Source: Acheta domesticus
Lineage: Eukaryota; Arthropoda; Insecta; Orthoptera; Gryllidae
Assembly: GCA_031308135.1 (NCBI GenBank)
Contig: JAHLJT010009436.1
Coordinates: 221,727,286 to 221,791,285 of the forward strand
Reading direction: 5' to 3'
Length of the DNA stretch: 64,000 nucleotides
Shown piece by piece: positions 35,075-46,589 of the stretch (the first letter of the stretch is position 1; the number at the start of each line of letters is the position of its first letter). The notes under the pieces were generated by a model. The model made no database searches. It was not told the DNA's origin and worked only from the letters and a program-made list of their open reading frames with translations. The position numbers were made by a program, and so were the translations under genes.

Positions 35075-35640
35075 TGTGATAAAATAATGAATGATTTATT
35101 TTATCTAATTTAATTTACTAGCTCAGTTCTTTGGTTCTCATGCTCTCTATACAGAGAAGCCTGGAAGTCTGAAATTATTTATATTCCGAAGGAATTACAT
35201 ATAACGTGGCACAACAATAATTTTGTTTATTAAAAATATAATTTGGTATTAACAATATACATTCTCTTGCTTGATTTCATGCATTAGGTTCACGGCACCG
35301 AATTGTCTGGCGTTGTGAAACGATGGCCCCGCAGTTCGTAGCCCCTTGACTTCCGCGCCGAAAATCCGTCTTCGCGCCGGTCGTCGCCGAAGTCGTCTGC
35401 TTCTTTCTTGCTGCTCACTTCTTGCACTATTGTTCCACAATTTGTCCTCCCTATTCGCGTCGATGTCCAACTTAAATAATTCAGCTTACATACGCGCCGC
35501 TACCACCAGGATGCCAGTCAACCACCAACTCTCCCTAGTCCAGAGCCCCCTTCTCGCCCGTCAACAACCTTCGTTACCTAGTAACCGCGACCGTCCAGAT
35601 TAAAGCGCGGCGTTTGTTTTGTAATCTTTTGTATATTACA
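35075..35640 (-). repeat. Gypsy 3' LTR
   Basis: 566 bp, the 3' LTR in element orientation, directly preceded (element sense) by the polypurine tract. Open frames inside it on both strands recur identically in the other LTR and are not genes. Confidence 0.95.
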
Positions 35641-35653
35641 GCTCCCCACTTCC
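35641..35653 (-). other. Polypurine tract of Gypsy element
   Basis: Element-sense GGAAGTGGGGAGC directly abuts the 3' LTR, the expected plus-strand primer position. Confidence 0.8.
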
Positions 35654-35978
35654 AGAGCGTTATTTATCTAATTGCCTATTAATAAATAACAAGACTAACT
35701 CCCACAACAACAAAATACTTTTCATTCTTCTTACCCTCTTGCACTGGTACACACACGACACAATTTCACAACACTAGGACTTGTATCTTCAGGCCTTAAG
35801 CTAATTACAATCTTGGTTATATACAAACTCTTTGCCAACATAAGCCCATTTCAAATGATCATCTGATATTCGCATAATAAAATCAGTGGTTCCATTCGAC
35901 CACATATCTAGATGACATAGAACTATTAAATACTCTCAACAATACAATAAAACATTACTATTTACGAGATTTACATGC

Positions 35979-38900
35979 TCAATCATGAGTATCGTGCCGT
36001 AAATACGGCTTTATGTTGCGAAAATTATATGTTCCTACATGCTCCCCTTCTTCATGCAAAACAACCGCATTTTTGTCTAACACTTTCCTGATTCTGTATG
36101 GTCCTTTATATGGAGGAAAAAATTTATGAAATAATTTCTTGTCCACCGATAACGTTTGTGGCATTCTCACTAGGACTTCGTCCCCAGTATGGTACTTTTC
36201 CTCGAAATGTCCCTTTTGAGCCTTGCCCCTTTTCACAGCAGCTCTCTGTAAATTATCAAACACAATCTGCGTTTCGCTCCTATTTTCTACCCTGCCACTA
36301 ACTTCTGATGGTATTTTGATACCCCCGAACGGATATTTCCCATCAAATGAATTCAAATGCACCTCCGCTGGTGTCCTGCGCGTGCTGTCATGTGGCACAT
36401 TATTTAATACGTAATTTAGAATCGGTACCGCCTCCATCCATCTGTCATGGCGTTCCGATACATACACCCTAAACAATCTAGAGATCTCTTTCATCACCCG
36501 TTCACATGGATTCGCCTGCGGGTCGTAAAACCAATTTGTACTCCCATTTCGTCCATTTCCTCCTTCCAAGCTTCGCTAGAAAATTGTGTCCCCAAATCGC
36601 TGAGTATTTTTCTCGGTCTGCCCGCCTTTTCGAAAAACTTGCGACACTGTACGAGGCAGCTGCGGGTGTTGGCTTTTCGTATTGGATACATTTGTACCAG
36701 CTTAGAGAACACGTCGACAATCACAAATAAATAATTGTTACCGAACGTTGATGTCGGCATGGGCCCGTATAAGTCAACGGCATACACTTCCCTAGGCGCC
36801 GTTGGTATTATCGGCTCTAGCTGTCCTTCGTACTTTCTGTTAGGGTGCTTCGTCCTCTGACAGACATCACATCCACTAATTTGTTTGCGGATCTGTTTAC
36901 CCATGCCTCTCCAATAACATTTTGATTTTAACATATTTTCAATTTTATTACATCCAAAGTGTCCGAAATGCTCATGCGTAGTTCGTATTAGTTCTCGTCT
37001 GCACACTTCTGGCATTGAAAATACGATTCTTTCCTATCAGTACAATACAATAACATCCCTTCATATAACTTCCATCGAGCCTGTTTCCCGTCACTAGATG
37101 CCTCATTCCCTTCCTCCGTAATCGTCGGTGTTTCGAGCTGTTCAAAGATCAATTTTCCCACAGGATCCTCCCGTTGCAATTTAATAATCTCCTCCTTGTT
37201 CCATCGAGGGCATATCTTGACCATTTCCATGATATTCATCTGCGTTTCTACCGGTGATCCATCGTCGTACAGTCTAATTCTCGATAATAAGTCCGGTAAA
37301 ACATTGTCGCGCCCCTCGCAGTATTGTATGTCAAAATCGAACTGCTGTAGCCATAAAGGCCACCGCAACAACCTGTCGTTGTTCAAGTGGCTCCTCATGA
37401 GGAAAATCAACGCTTTATGATCTGTTAACACTGTGAACGGCCGTCCAATTAACAAAGATCTCAGCTTTTGTGTTGCCCACACGATTACTAAAGCTTCCCG
37501 TTCACTCGTAGACCAATGCCGCTCACTGGCAGAAAGTATTCGGCTCTCTAATGCCACTATTTGTTGTTCGTTTTTGTTGTTCAACTGGAAAAGCACGGCA
37601 CCCATGGCAAACCCACTGCTGTCAACTTGTAGATACATTCTCCTCCCAAAATCTGGGTAGCTAACCACAAATGTTTTCTCAAAAATATTCTTTAGTTTGA
37701 CAAAAGCCGCCTGGCATTCTTCGTTCCACTCCCACCTTTTTCCCTTTTTCAACAACTCAACTATAGGGTGTATAACGTGTGAATATCCCTTGCAAAATCT
37801 CGAGTAATAATTACACACCCCAATAAGCCGTCGGACTTCCCTCACGTTCCTGGGTCGGGGAAAATTCTGTATTAACTCACGTTTGCGATTCTGCATAGCC
37901 ATCCCATTTTCCGACAATACATGCCCCCATGAATTCAATCTCTCTTCGGGCGAATTGGCATTTTCCGATATTTAACTTCAAATTATATCGTCGGAATACT
38001 TCTAACAGCTGTTTGAGGTCGTTAATATGTGCAGCCATATTGTTCGAAAACAAAACTATATCATCCACGTACATTACAATCGTTTTCTTTAACTTTTCAG
38101 GAATAACATCGTCAAGATAACTAATTAATGCCGCACCACTATTCTTTAAGCCGAAGGCCATTCTTTGAAAACTGTAAGTGTTTCCTTCAAAGGAAAAACT
38201 TATAAATTTTTGGGACTCCGGGTGCACCCCAATCTGCCAATATGACGCAGTAAAATCTAACCCGGTAAAGATCTGGGCTTCTTTTATTTTATAAAGCATT
38301 TCATCGATTTTCGGTGGTTTTTCACGGCAAGCGACAGTCTTACTATTCAATTTACGGGCATATAGGCAGAATCTTATGTTATTATTCTTTTTGCAGACTA
38401 TAACAATGGGACTGACGTAGGGCGTCATTGACTTCTTAATGATCCCATCCTCGATCATCGTATTGATCTGCTTTCTAACTTCATTTCGGTAGATTTGGGG
38501 AATTGGATATTGTCTGCAATTGAAGGGCTCGTCATCGGTGAGTTCTAATTGAAATTTGTATCCTAACACAGGAGTTTTAGATTTTTCAAACGCGTCTTGA
38601 TATTCTTTCACTATCTCCTCCATTTCTCGGCTCTTATCGATCCCACACTCGTCGACCGCATTCTTCACTGCAGCACTGACTAAATCAGGGTTCTCCTCGA
38701 TCGTTCCCGCCATGTCGCAAATACTCAGAGCTTCGTCCCTTGGGCCCTTGACCCCTAAACAATGTTTTTGCCCCATGTCCCTTTGTAGCGTAACCTGCCT
38801 GTTACCCACGTCAACGGTGGCGTTATACATTTTTAGGCTATCCATTCCCAAAATTACTGGACGAATTAACCCTTTTATTATTACAGCCGGGAACTCTATC

Positions 38901-39268
38901 ATCATTCCTTGCACCTGCACTTCTACCCAAATTTGTCGACTCTGGGTATCGATCCGTTTACCATTTGCTCCACGAATATCCAACTTCCTGGTAGGTAATT
39001 CCTCTATTCCGCTGCCCTCCTTCTTAAGTCTGTCATATAATTCCTGCGACACTACGCTGACATTTGCTCCCGTATCAATTAAGATGTCTACCGTTCTATT
39101 TTTTAACGTCCCCTGCAGAATTAAACACTTACTCGACGTTACACGATGATCAGGTTCTTCTCTTAATAAATCGTCCGCTGACACATAAATAGATTCCATT
39201 GCCGTAATGTGCACTATCCTGCCCGTTTCTGCGTCCGGTATATCCCGCCCATCTATCCCGGACGTCAT
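35979..39268 (-). pseudogene. pol: Gypsy pol polyprotein, three frame breaks
   Basis: Starts at an ATG overlapping the gag stop in the -1 frame. Domains in order: aspartic protease (ILIDTGANVSVVS); reverse transcriptase (LDFTASYWQIGVHP, MAFGLKNSG, catalytic YVDDIVLFS); RNase H (YLQVDSSGFAMGAVLFQ, VLTDHKALIFLM); integrase zinc finger (HEHFGHFG..CDVCQR); the integrase DDE core (VDLYGP, SDLGTQF, then NPCERVMKEI); and a C-terminal chromodomain-less tail with GPYRIRKVL. The frame changes near 37925 (G-run), near 37035 and near 36530 (T-run). Key catalytic residues remain readable in each piece, but a single intact polyprotein is not encoded. Confidence 0.85.
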
Positions 39269-40741
39269 TGGTTTTCCTGCTCAATGGCACTTACTTCCGC
39301 ATAATCGCATTTTCTGTCATTTTTACCCTTCCAAGATGTGTTCTCGCCTCTGTGTTTACGTTCCGGATTTAGATCCTTCCCCTCCGGCGAATAAAATTTC
39401 TGGTTCCCGCCATTTTGCTTCACCATCCCTTCATTAACACTATTTCGATTATTGTTATTTGCTCTTCCATCCGCTATGGCATGAGCTACATTTAATGTCT
39501 GATCGAAACGATCTAGTCTCTCTATCAAGTCCTCTGTGTTTGTTGGCATTAAATTCCATAACAAATTCTGAATATTATTTGGTAATTGCCTAATTATAAT
39601 GCGTATGATCTCTCCCATGTCAGCATTTTCATCACACACCTTAAAGGCAGCAATTTTCCTTGTAGCAAAATCGCACATGGTTTCATTCCCGCCCTTATGA
39701 TATTTCTCACCCATCAGCTTGTACTTGAGCTCAAATTTGTGACTCTCGTTCCAGTATCTCCGCAAGAATTTCACCTTCCATTCCACATAATTCAGCGGTT
39801 CCGGGACTAAAGATTTTAACCAATTTTGGGCCTTGGATGACATCGCCTGTTCGATCAAGTTCAATTTTAAACGTTCCGGCACGTTATTCATCCTAAAATA
39901 ACTTTCTAACTTGTCAATAAATGACCATGGCTGCTCCCGAGTATCCCCATGAAATTTGATATGACTTGGCAATACTACTGCCGTAGCCGACGCAATAACC
40001 GCTAAAACTAGTTGCGGCAATTTCTTTTTCTAACTCTTCGATCTTTCGTCTTAAATCAGCCGTTTCCGTTCCAATTCTGCTTTCTTCCGCCTCCGTCACG
40101 GATTTCACCTCCTGACGTATTCTATCTTGTATTATAGCATGCGTTTGTTCTATCCTGGTCTCGACCTTCCCAACACGAACATTTTGTTGCTGAGATATCT
40201 CAAATACTTCCTCAACACGTGCTTCTACAACCGCCATTTTCCCGTGCTGTTGCATCACAACTTGATCTAAATTTTCAACATGTTCTTTCAAATGATTTAC
40301 TTCTAATTTTACATTTTCTATCACTTCCTGCTGTTCCCGCTGACCACGTTGTATCTTAGCATCAAGATGTTCTAATTTACGATTCCAATTACTAAATTCT
40401 AAGGCAGTATCTGCTCTAAGCTGAGCCATTTCGTTCCTCAGTTGCTCCCTGGTGTTACGCAATTCCCGCGTTAAATTTTTATAATTCGCGTCTTGACTGT
40501 CAAATCTGGAATTCATATCTGTCTTCATTTGCGCGAGCATCTGAAGTATAAGGCTATTAGTATCCACATTTTCTACTGGTAGGTTCGGGACAACATCCTT
40601 CTGCACTAATTGTACTTCTTCCTCTAAATTTCGTTCGACTTCAACTTCCGATACAATATTTATATTTGCAGCCACCCCGTCCTGCCCTTCGCCGCCATTT
40701 TCCCCTTCCGCGACTCGAGCCCTTCTCCCACGAGTTTCCAT
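39265..40741 (-). pseudogene. gag: Gypsy gag, one frame break
   Basis: A true ATG at 40741, 222 bp inside the 5' LTR, opens a basic N-terminus (METRGRRARVAEG). A long Glu/Gln-rich coiled coil follows (about residues 55-240). Frame changes by one base around 40020-40035, next to an A-run. The second part continues to a stop at 39265 and carries a capsid-like region (KFHGDTREQPWSFIDKLESY, then WNLMPTNTEDLIERLD). No CCHC zinc knuckle is visible in the charged C-terminus. The stop overlaps the pol start as ATGA. It would form the particle core; as it stands it is split. Confidence 0.8.
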
Positions 40742-40940
40742 ACTGACACAATGTATTTACAATATCTTAATTCAACACCGATTACACTCACTAAATAATA
40801 ATATGATATTTGAAATGGTTGGCATTTACTATTTTCTACTTTCAAATTATTGTTGTGCACATATTTCAGACTTCCTAATGTTTAATAAAATTTCGTGTTT
40901 TAATCGTCTCACACGATTTTATACAAAGATTTATTACCTT

Positions 40941-40962
40941 CAGCCCCACGTTGGGAACGCCA
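40941..40962 (-). other. Primer binding site, tRNA-Lys-like
   Basis: One base inside the 5' LTR, the element-sense sequence TGGCGTTCCCAACGTGGGGC resembles the complement of the 3' end of tRNA-Lys(CTT), TGGCGCCCAACGTGGGGC. It differs by two extra T after TGGCG. tRNA identity is from general knowledge of Lys-primed retroelements. Confidence 0.6.
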
Positions 40963-40963
40963 C

Positions 40964-41586
40964 TGTGATAAAATAATGAATGATTTATTTTATCTAATTT
41001 AATTTACTAGCTCAGTTCTTTGGTTCTCATGCTCTCTATACAGAGAAACCTGGAAGTCTGAAATTATTTATATTCCGAAGGAATTACATGTAACGTGGCA
41101 CAACAATAATTTTGTTTATTAAAAATATAATTTGGTATTAACAATATACATTCTCTTGCTTGATTTCATGCATTAGGTTCACGGTACCGAATTGTCTGGC
41201 GTTGTGAAACGATGGCCCCTCAGTTTGTAGCCCCTTGACTTCCGCGCCGAAAATCCGTCTTCGCGCCGGTCGTCGCCGAAGTCGTCTGCTTCTTTCTTGC
41301 TGCTCACTTCTTGCACTATTGTTCCACAATTTGTCCTCCCTATTCGCGTCGATGTCCAACTTAAATAATTCAGCTTACATACGCGCCGCTACCACCATGA
41401 TGCCAGTCAACCACCAACTCTCCCTAGTCCAGAGCCCCCTTCTCGCCCGTCAACAACCTTCGTTACCTAGTAACCGCGACCGTCCAGATTAAAGCGCGGC
41501 GTTTGTTTTGTAATCTTTTGTATATTACAGCTCCGTCCGTCCAGATTAAGGCGCGGCGTTTGTTCTGTAATATTTTGTATATTACA
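40964..41586 (-). repeat. Gypsy 5' LTR with 57-bp terminal duplication
   Basis: Positions 40964-41529 match the 3' LTR. Then follow 8 bp (GCTCCGTC) and a second copy (41538-41586) of the last 49 bp (41481-41529), with three substitutions. The target duplication CATG lies outside this second copy, so the extra unit was part of the inserted element. In element sense the 5' LTR therefore begins with a repeated U3 start. Confidence 0.9.
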
Positions 41587-41590
41587 CATG

Positions 41591-42534
41591 ATAAGGCCGT
41601 CGCACGTTACCCCTTGCGTTACGCAGTCGTTGGAACGGACTGCACTCCCCCGCTTTGGTTACTTTTTGGGTGTCTGTCCGTCTGGTCCATAACATGGAAT
41701 TAATTCCAGCCTCAAGAATGATAGATCAGTGGATCAATTAGGCCGGCAGCTGCTGGCCATGTCACGCGGCGGCTCAGAAGTGACTCCACCGTGAATAGAC
41801 TCAGTCTCGTCTCCCATGAAGTTTTCGTCACAAGTTCTCAGCTCAAGTCTTTCTAAACAAGTGCTCACTTCGAGCTTCTCTAACCCAAGGGATTCCGTAT
41901 CTCTCTGCCTTCTACCCTCTCGCATCTCACCCCCACTCTGTTTGAAAGGTTCTGTCCTGCCACGTGTGTGTTTTTGCCTCAGATTGGCCGTTTCTAGATC
42001 TTTCCGTGAATCAGTTTTCGCCAATTGGCCCAAGCTTATTCCTTCCCTTTGTGAACTTAACTAAGCTTTTAATTGGTCGGCCTTTGTATGATCGCGGGGC
42101 CATCGAGGTGGCGAGCAGCTGCGAGGTGTCCAATAGCTTCGTGATGTCTTTACGATGTCCCTTAGGGATTGGGAGAGCTGAGTGCTACTTAACGTCCTTA
42201 ACTTGACTGTTCTGGTAATAAATTTGGAGCTCCCGAGAACAAGAGATACAGGGCAGTTGAAGGAGGGGGGAGGCGACTCGCGAAAAAAACAACAACCTGG
42301 GATCAGCATTTTGTGCCAAGGAGGCCTTTTGTGAAGGCAGGAGGAGGGGCGTCTTGCGTCTCTGCCGTCCGTGAGAATGATAATTCGGGAGGGTAAATTG
42401 GCGTGACTAAGGGGTCGCGCCATGCACGAGTCAAGGAGACTCATTGCAATAGTAAATGTAGTAGTAATGATTGTGTAGTAGATGCGATTACATGAGTGTT
42501 TCAAATTCTCTGTACATATCGGTTTTTGTAAAAT
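41591..42534. other. Intergenic, nothing recognised
   Basis: Flank of the Gypsy insertion. GC-moderate sequence with no recognisable domain or repeat copy; open frames under 150 codons look like shadows. Confidence 0.5.
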
Positions 42535-42846
42535 TTGGTGGACAATATTTTAAGAAGTAATTACATTAGGGCGGCATTACTTAAGGGCGGGAATATATTT
42601 TCAGCAAACGCCGATGTCTATAAGTATAACACACGACGTAGTAATCATATTCACCAAGTGGCAGTATCAACAGCTCACTACAAAAAATTCACATACAATT
42701 CATGTACATTACTCTACAACACTTTGCCAGAAGACATTAAACGATTAAATTCCATAGAAAAGTTTAAGTCTCAAGTAAAATCTTTTCTGCTGCATAACTG
42801 TTTCTATACAATTCGAGACTATACCGAGCATCAAAAAGGAAAGTAG
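42535..42846 (+). pseudogene. LINE 3'-end (C-terminal RT-protein tail) remnant
   Basis: A 103-codon open stretch ends with a pattern typical of the C-terminus of Jockey/CR1-type LINE polyproteins: TRRSNHIHQV, then YKKFTYNSCTLLYNTLPEDI, then LNSIEKFKSQVKSFLL. In the family this segment follows the reverse transcriptase. No RT domain precedes it, so it is a 5'-truncated copy, the usual LINE insertion product. The 3' UTR extends perhaps to about 42930. Confidence 0.6.
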
Positions 42847-43466
42847 AATTAATTTTAACAATGATAGTTAATGTAATTATTTATCATTTGGAATGTATAA
42901 TTCTAAAGAACCTGTAACAAGTATTGTACCACAGTTTCTGGGTTGATAGCCCCCCTCTCGATCAGGTTTTTCGTCCAGTTTCCCTGATCCTTGAGCAAAT
43001 GCTGAGATGGTCCCTTGTTTTGCTTCTGGACATAAATGTAACTTCATTTTTTGTGCACGTCTTCTGAATTTCAGTGGGAAATATAGTTATTCAAATTATC
43101 GTTTTTCATATTATCGCGGCAAAAAGTATTATTCTTTCATGAAGAACATGAGGGTTCAGGGCAGGAATTTATAGCTAATTTACCTTTGAAAATATATTTT
43201 ATTATATAGGAGCGAATATTTTGTCAACAAAATTCGAAAAAAATCTCTCTTTTCTGTATTCAAAATTCGACTAAAATATGGTTTAGGATAGAGACCACAG
43301 AATTATGAAAACGTGCACAAAATTCACTTCTCCCCATAGCTTGTCATACGCAGTTTTTAACTGTTTTTTGACGTAAATAAATAAATAAAATAAATAAACA
43401 TTTAGTTGAAAAAATAAAAATAAATAAACAAACGTGTTCGTTATTTTTGACTCGTCTACACGAGAA

Positions 43467-44055
43467 AACTAGTAATGCTGCAGAACGGCATAGACTTTCT
43501 TGTGCAAATTAGTTCTCTCTTTCGAGTCGGAGCTATCTTTTCGGTTTTGCTTCAGCCCCTTACCCAACTGTCCTTCTATCAGCGCCTGAGGAGCCATCCA
43601 CAACCTCGTGCGTTAACTATTATTTTCCTGGAGACCTTTTCCAATGCACAGATTTCTTATGCTTCTCAAATTAAATGCCAATGTCGCCCTTTAATAATAA
43701 TCTCATTGATTAAAAATACTGTAAATTACAAGTACAATTTTTTGAAAAAACGAGTAATTGTTGCGTAATTTGCGATTGAAATTTATAAAAAAAATTCTCA
43801 AAAACCGCTCCAAGTTTTTTCGTTAAATTTTCTCCACATATGTAATAAGGAACGTTAAGAAATATGGCGCTATTTTCATTTTCGGGGATTGCTCGTTTCT
43901 TTCGAAAAATACAAAAACTTTTCAAAATTACAAAATTGAAGACAGAGGTTTTTGCCTCCAAGGCTGTTGTACAAACTCTTTAAAAAAGGTCATGCACATT
44001 TTTAGAAAATATCAATAGTTTTTGCTACTTTCTATTTGAAATTAATGAAATATAT
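43467..44055. mobile_element. DR-1 copy h (rearranged: plus head, inverted interior)
   Basis: The head ACTAGTAATGCTGCAGAACG at about 43469 is on the plus strand. From about 43735 to 44050 the sequence matches DR-1 monomer 3/4 on the minus strand (reverse complement includes CATGACC and TCTTCAATTTTGTAAT motifs). The arrangement implies an internal inversion or two partial copies back to back. Confidence 0.6.
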
Positions 44056-45142
44056 AGGTTTCACACCAACTACGGGCCACGAGAAAAATTGAATGAATAT
44101 GAAAAAAAATAATTTAATTATAATTTCCTATTGAAAATGCAAATATTAATTCAATTTTTGCTTTCTCGCACTTTTACTTCACTTTATTCTACAATTTGTA
44201 ATCTCAATGTATTGATGTACGAGTACATAAAATTATAATATTGTCCAGTTTAACGTATCATGCAACTGTGGAGGGCAAGCAAACTGTGCAATGCAATGAA
44301 TGTAAGCAACTACCAACATTAATTCTATTTTTACTTTCTCGCTTTTTTTCATTTAATTACTCGATTTGTATTCTCAATGTATTGATGTATTTCTTTTTAA
44401 GGAATCCGCAAAGCTTAATAAAAACTTCACAACAATGCCGCATCCATATATGAGAAACTAGTTATCGAACGTCGAGACGGTGGCGGTGATAAGATATAGC
44501 TGTTTTATTTAGTCCAGCTGGTGGTGTAAGTCCTAAGCCGGAAGCCAGTATTTTAATACTTCCGTTTGCGATTAATTCTGCGGCAGGTTTTTATAAATTA
44601 CTCATCAGAATGCCCGGTGAGGTCCGTTATATACCACTTAATATCATCCAGAGGCGTATCTAGGTATGTAGGCGTCCATGACAAGCATAGAATTTGCGCC
44701 CCTGTCAGATTACATCAAATTAGGGTTGTTATTTGTTCCATTGGGTGTACGATAATATGAATAAAATTGTGATTATTTTCAAAAAGTTTCATAAATAATT
44801 TATTTCGGAAAAATTGGAAAGTTTTTAATTTCCTTTTTTTATTTTAGGGATTGAGAAAAGAAAAAATATCAATTCATGTTATTAATATTTATTTACATTC
44901 GGGTTAAGAATGTAATGACAAAACTATTACAATTTTAAAAATAACCTTACATGTAATGTACATTTTTGTACAGATTTATTGTAACATCAGCTTTTGAAAT
45001 TGAACCTAATAATTATTTTTACAGGAACATTTTCTACATTCATTTTTAAGTCATGCATTATTTTTTAAGTATATTTAAAAATATTTCAAGTATAATATAT
45101 TAACGTAGAGTAATAAATAATACTCTCTTTAGTAAACAAGAA
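44056..45142. other. Intergenic with a diverged direct repeat, no gene
   Basis: A ~70-bp block ending CTCAATGTATTGATGTA occurs at about 44150-44220 and 44318-44388, roughly 80% alike and 170 bp apart. Nothing else was recognised; the rest is AT-rich. Confidence 0.5.
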
Positions 45143-45182
45143 ACTAGTGGTGCTACAGAATGGCACAGACTTTCCCGTATTA

Positions 45183-46589
45183 CACTACTGTTTGTGGAAA
45201 TTGCAACACCAAGAACGAATGGATCTAGGGAAATGATATTCAATGTACTGTGCACCCATGCCACAGGCACTACTTTATTTCATTTGCAGTACCATCAAAT
45301 ACATGGATACATGCCAAGTCAGTAAGTTGTGAAGCCACCACGCGCATCCACAAGAGCCTGTACACGGCGCGGCATTGAGCTAATAAGAGTCTGTATCGCT
45401 TCTTGTGGCAGGTCCTGCCATGCTCCTTCAAGCCGCGTCCAGAGTTCGGCGGTGGAAGCTGGCGGAGGTGCCTGGCGGACCAGCCTCTGGGAAAGCATGC
45501 TCCACACATGTTCAATTGGCGACATGTCAGGTGAACGAGCCGGCCACGGAAGGACCTGTATCTGGTGTTCATTGAACACACGTTGCACGATGCGAGCGAT
45601 ATGGGGTCGCGCATTGTCTAGCTGGAATATCGCTCAAGGCGAGCGTTGTACGAAGGGCACGACCTCCGCCCTCACGACTTCCTCGATGTACCGGTGGGCG
45701 TTGAGATTTCCCTCAATGCGGAGTAGGCGGGTCCGTGAGTGGTAGCCAATGGCACCCCATACCATTACACCGGGTGTTGGGCCGGTATGACGCTGGCGAA
45801 TGCATCCCTCCAGATTACGTTCACCGCGATGTCGTCGAACACGTATACGACCGTCGTTATTGGACAAATTGAAGCGGGACTCGTCGGAAAAGATGACTTG
45901 CTGCCACTCAGCCCGCTAATGTCGATGTTCGACGCCCCACTGATGTCGGAGGCGTCTGTTGTCGAGAGTCAGTGGAAGGTGCAACAAGGGGCGGCGAGCA
46001 ATCAAGCCCCTTTGCACAAGACGGCGCCGAACACTGCTGGCGGACATGCTGTGACTTGTCACTGTATTCCACTGCTGCGCTAACGTGGTGGATGTCGCTG
46101 TGCGATCGGTGATGGCCATACGGTAGAGGTGTCGATCTTCCCTCGCCGTAGTGTGATAGCGAGGCCCTGTCCCACGCTGGCGGTGGGTACGACCTTCCGC
46201 AGACCACTGACGCCATGTTCGCATGATGGTACTGGCGGCTCTGGCAATCTGGTGGTAGGACAACCCAGCTTCTCGCATCCCAACGACCCTGCCCCGGTCG
46301 AAGTCCGTCAAGTGTTCGTACTGCACTCGCTGTCGGCGACGAGGCATGGTGTGACTTACAGACAACTTGTGCGAGCCAAGGGTCGACCTGTCACTGTTTG
46401 TAGCCTCTCCAAGACGCCTCTATTTATACCCGAACATGGTGCGATAAGCCGTCCCTACGTCGCAACCACGTGACTGGCGGCGTTGTAAATGTAATCACCT
46501 GGCGATCTCAATGTCACAAACCTATCCACGAAATGCGATGCGTTCAATGCCGCTCCTTCGCGGTGTTGCAATTTCCACAAACAGTAGTG
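45183..46589 (-). mobile_element. Tc1-family transposon (1407 bp) in DR-1
   Basis: Perfect 28-bp terminal inverted repeats (45183-45210 and 46562-46589; tips CACTACTGTTTGTGG) flanked by TA on both sides (45181-45182, 46590-46591), the Tc1/mariner target. It contains one transposase-length reading frame on the minus strand. The perfect TIRs suggest a fairly young copy. Confidence 0.95.
45319..46347 (-). pseudogene. Tc1 transposase with two in-frame stop codons
   Basis: One continuous frame of 343 codons, the usual Tc1 length, from ATG at 46347 (an upstream in-frame ATG lies at 46365). The N-terminal paired-like helix-turn-helix region reads LTDFDRGRVVGMREAGLSYH. The catalytic core has FSDESRF, then LDNARPH, then SPDMSPIEHVW, with 34 residues between the second D and the E: a DD34E triad. 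Internal stops lie at 45916-45918 (TAG) and 45634-45636 (TGA); the frame continues unchanged after each. The enzyme would cut and paste the element at TA sites but cannot be made full length from this copy. Confidence 0.92.

Larger units (their letters stand above)
35075..41586 (-). mobile_element. Ty3/Gypsy LTR retrotransposon, nearly complete
   Basis: Minus-strand element of 6512 bp. Two 566-bp LTRs (35075-35640, 40964-41529) begin TG and end CA on the plus strand and differ at about six positions by eye (~1%). The outer right LTR end carries an extra 57 bp ending at 41586. CATG flanks both outer ends (35071-35074, 41587-41590), a 4-bp target duplication as expected for Gypsy integration. 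Internal order is PBS, gag, then protease-RT-RNaseH-integrase, then polypurine tract; integrase downstream of RT/RNaseH defines Ty3/Gypsy. No envelope-like frame. Low LTR divergence implies a recent insertion, yet the coding region has several frame breaks. Confidence 0.95.

Noticed and set aside
35249..35603. Open frames of 73 and 85 codons on both strands, repeated at 41138-41492
   Set aside because: They lie inside the two Gypsy LTRs and recur because the LTRs are copies; not genes.
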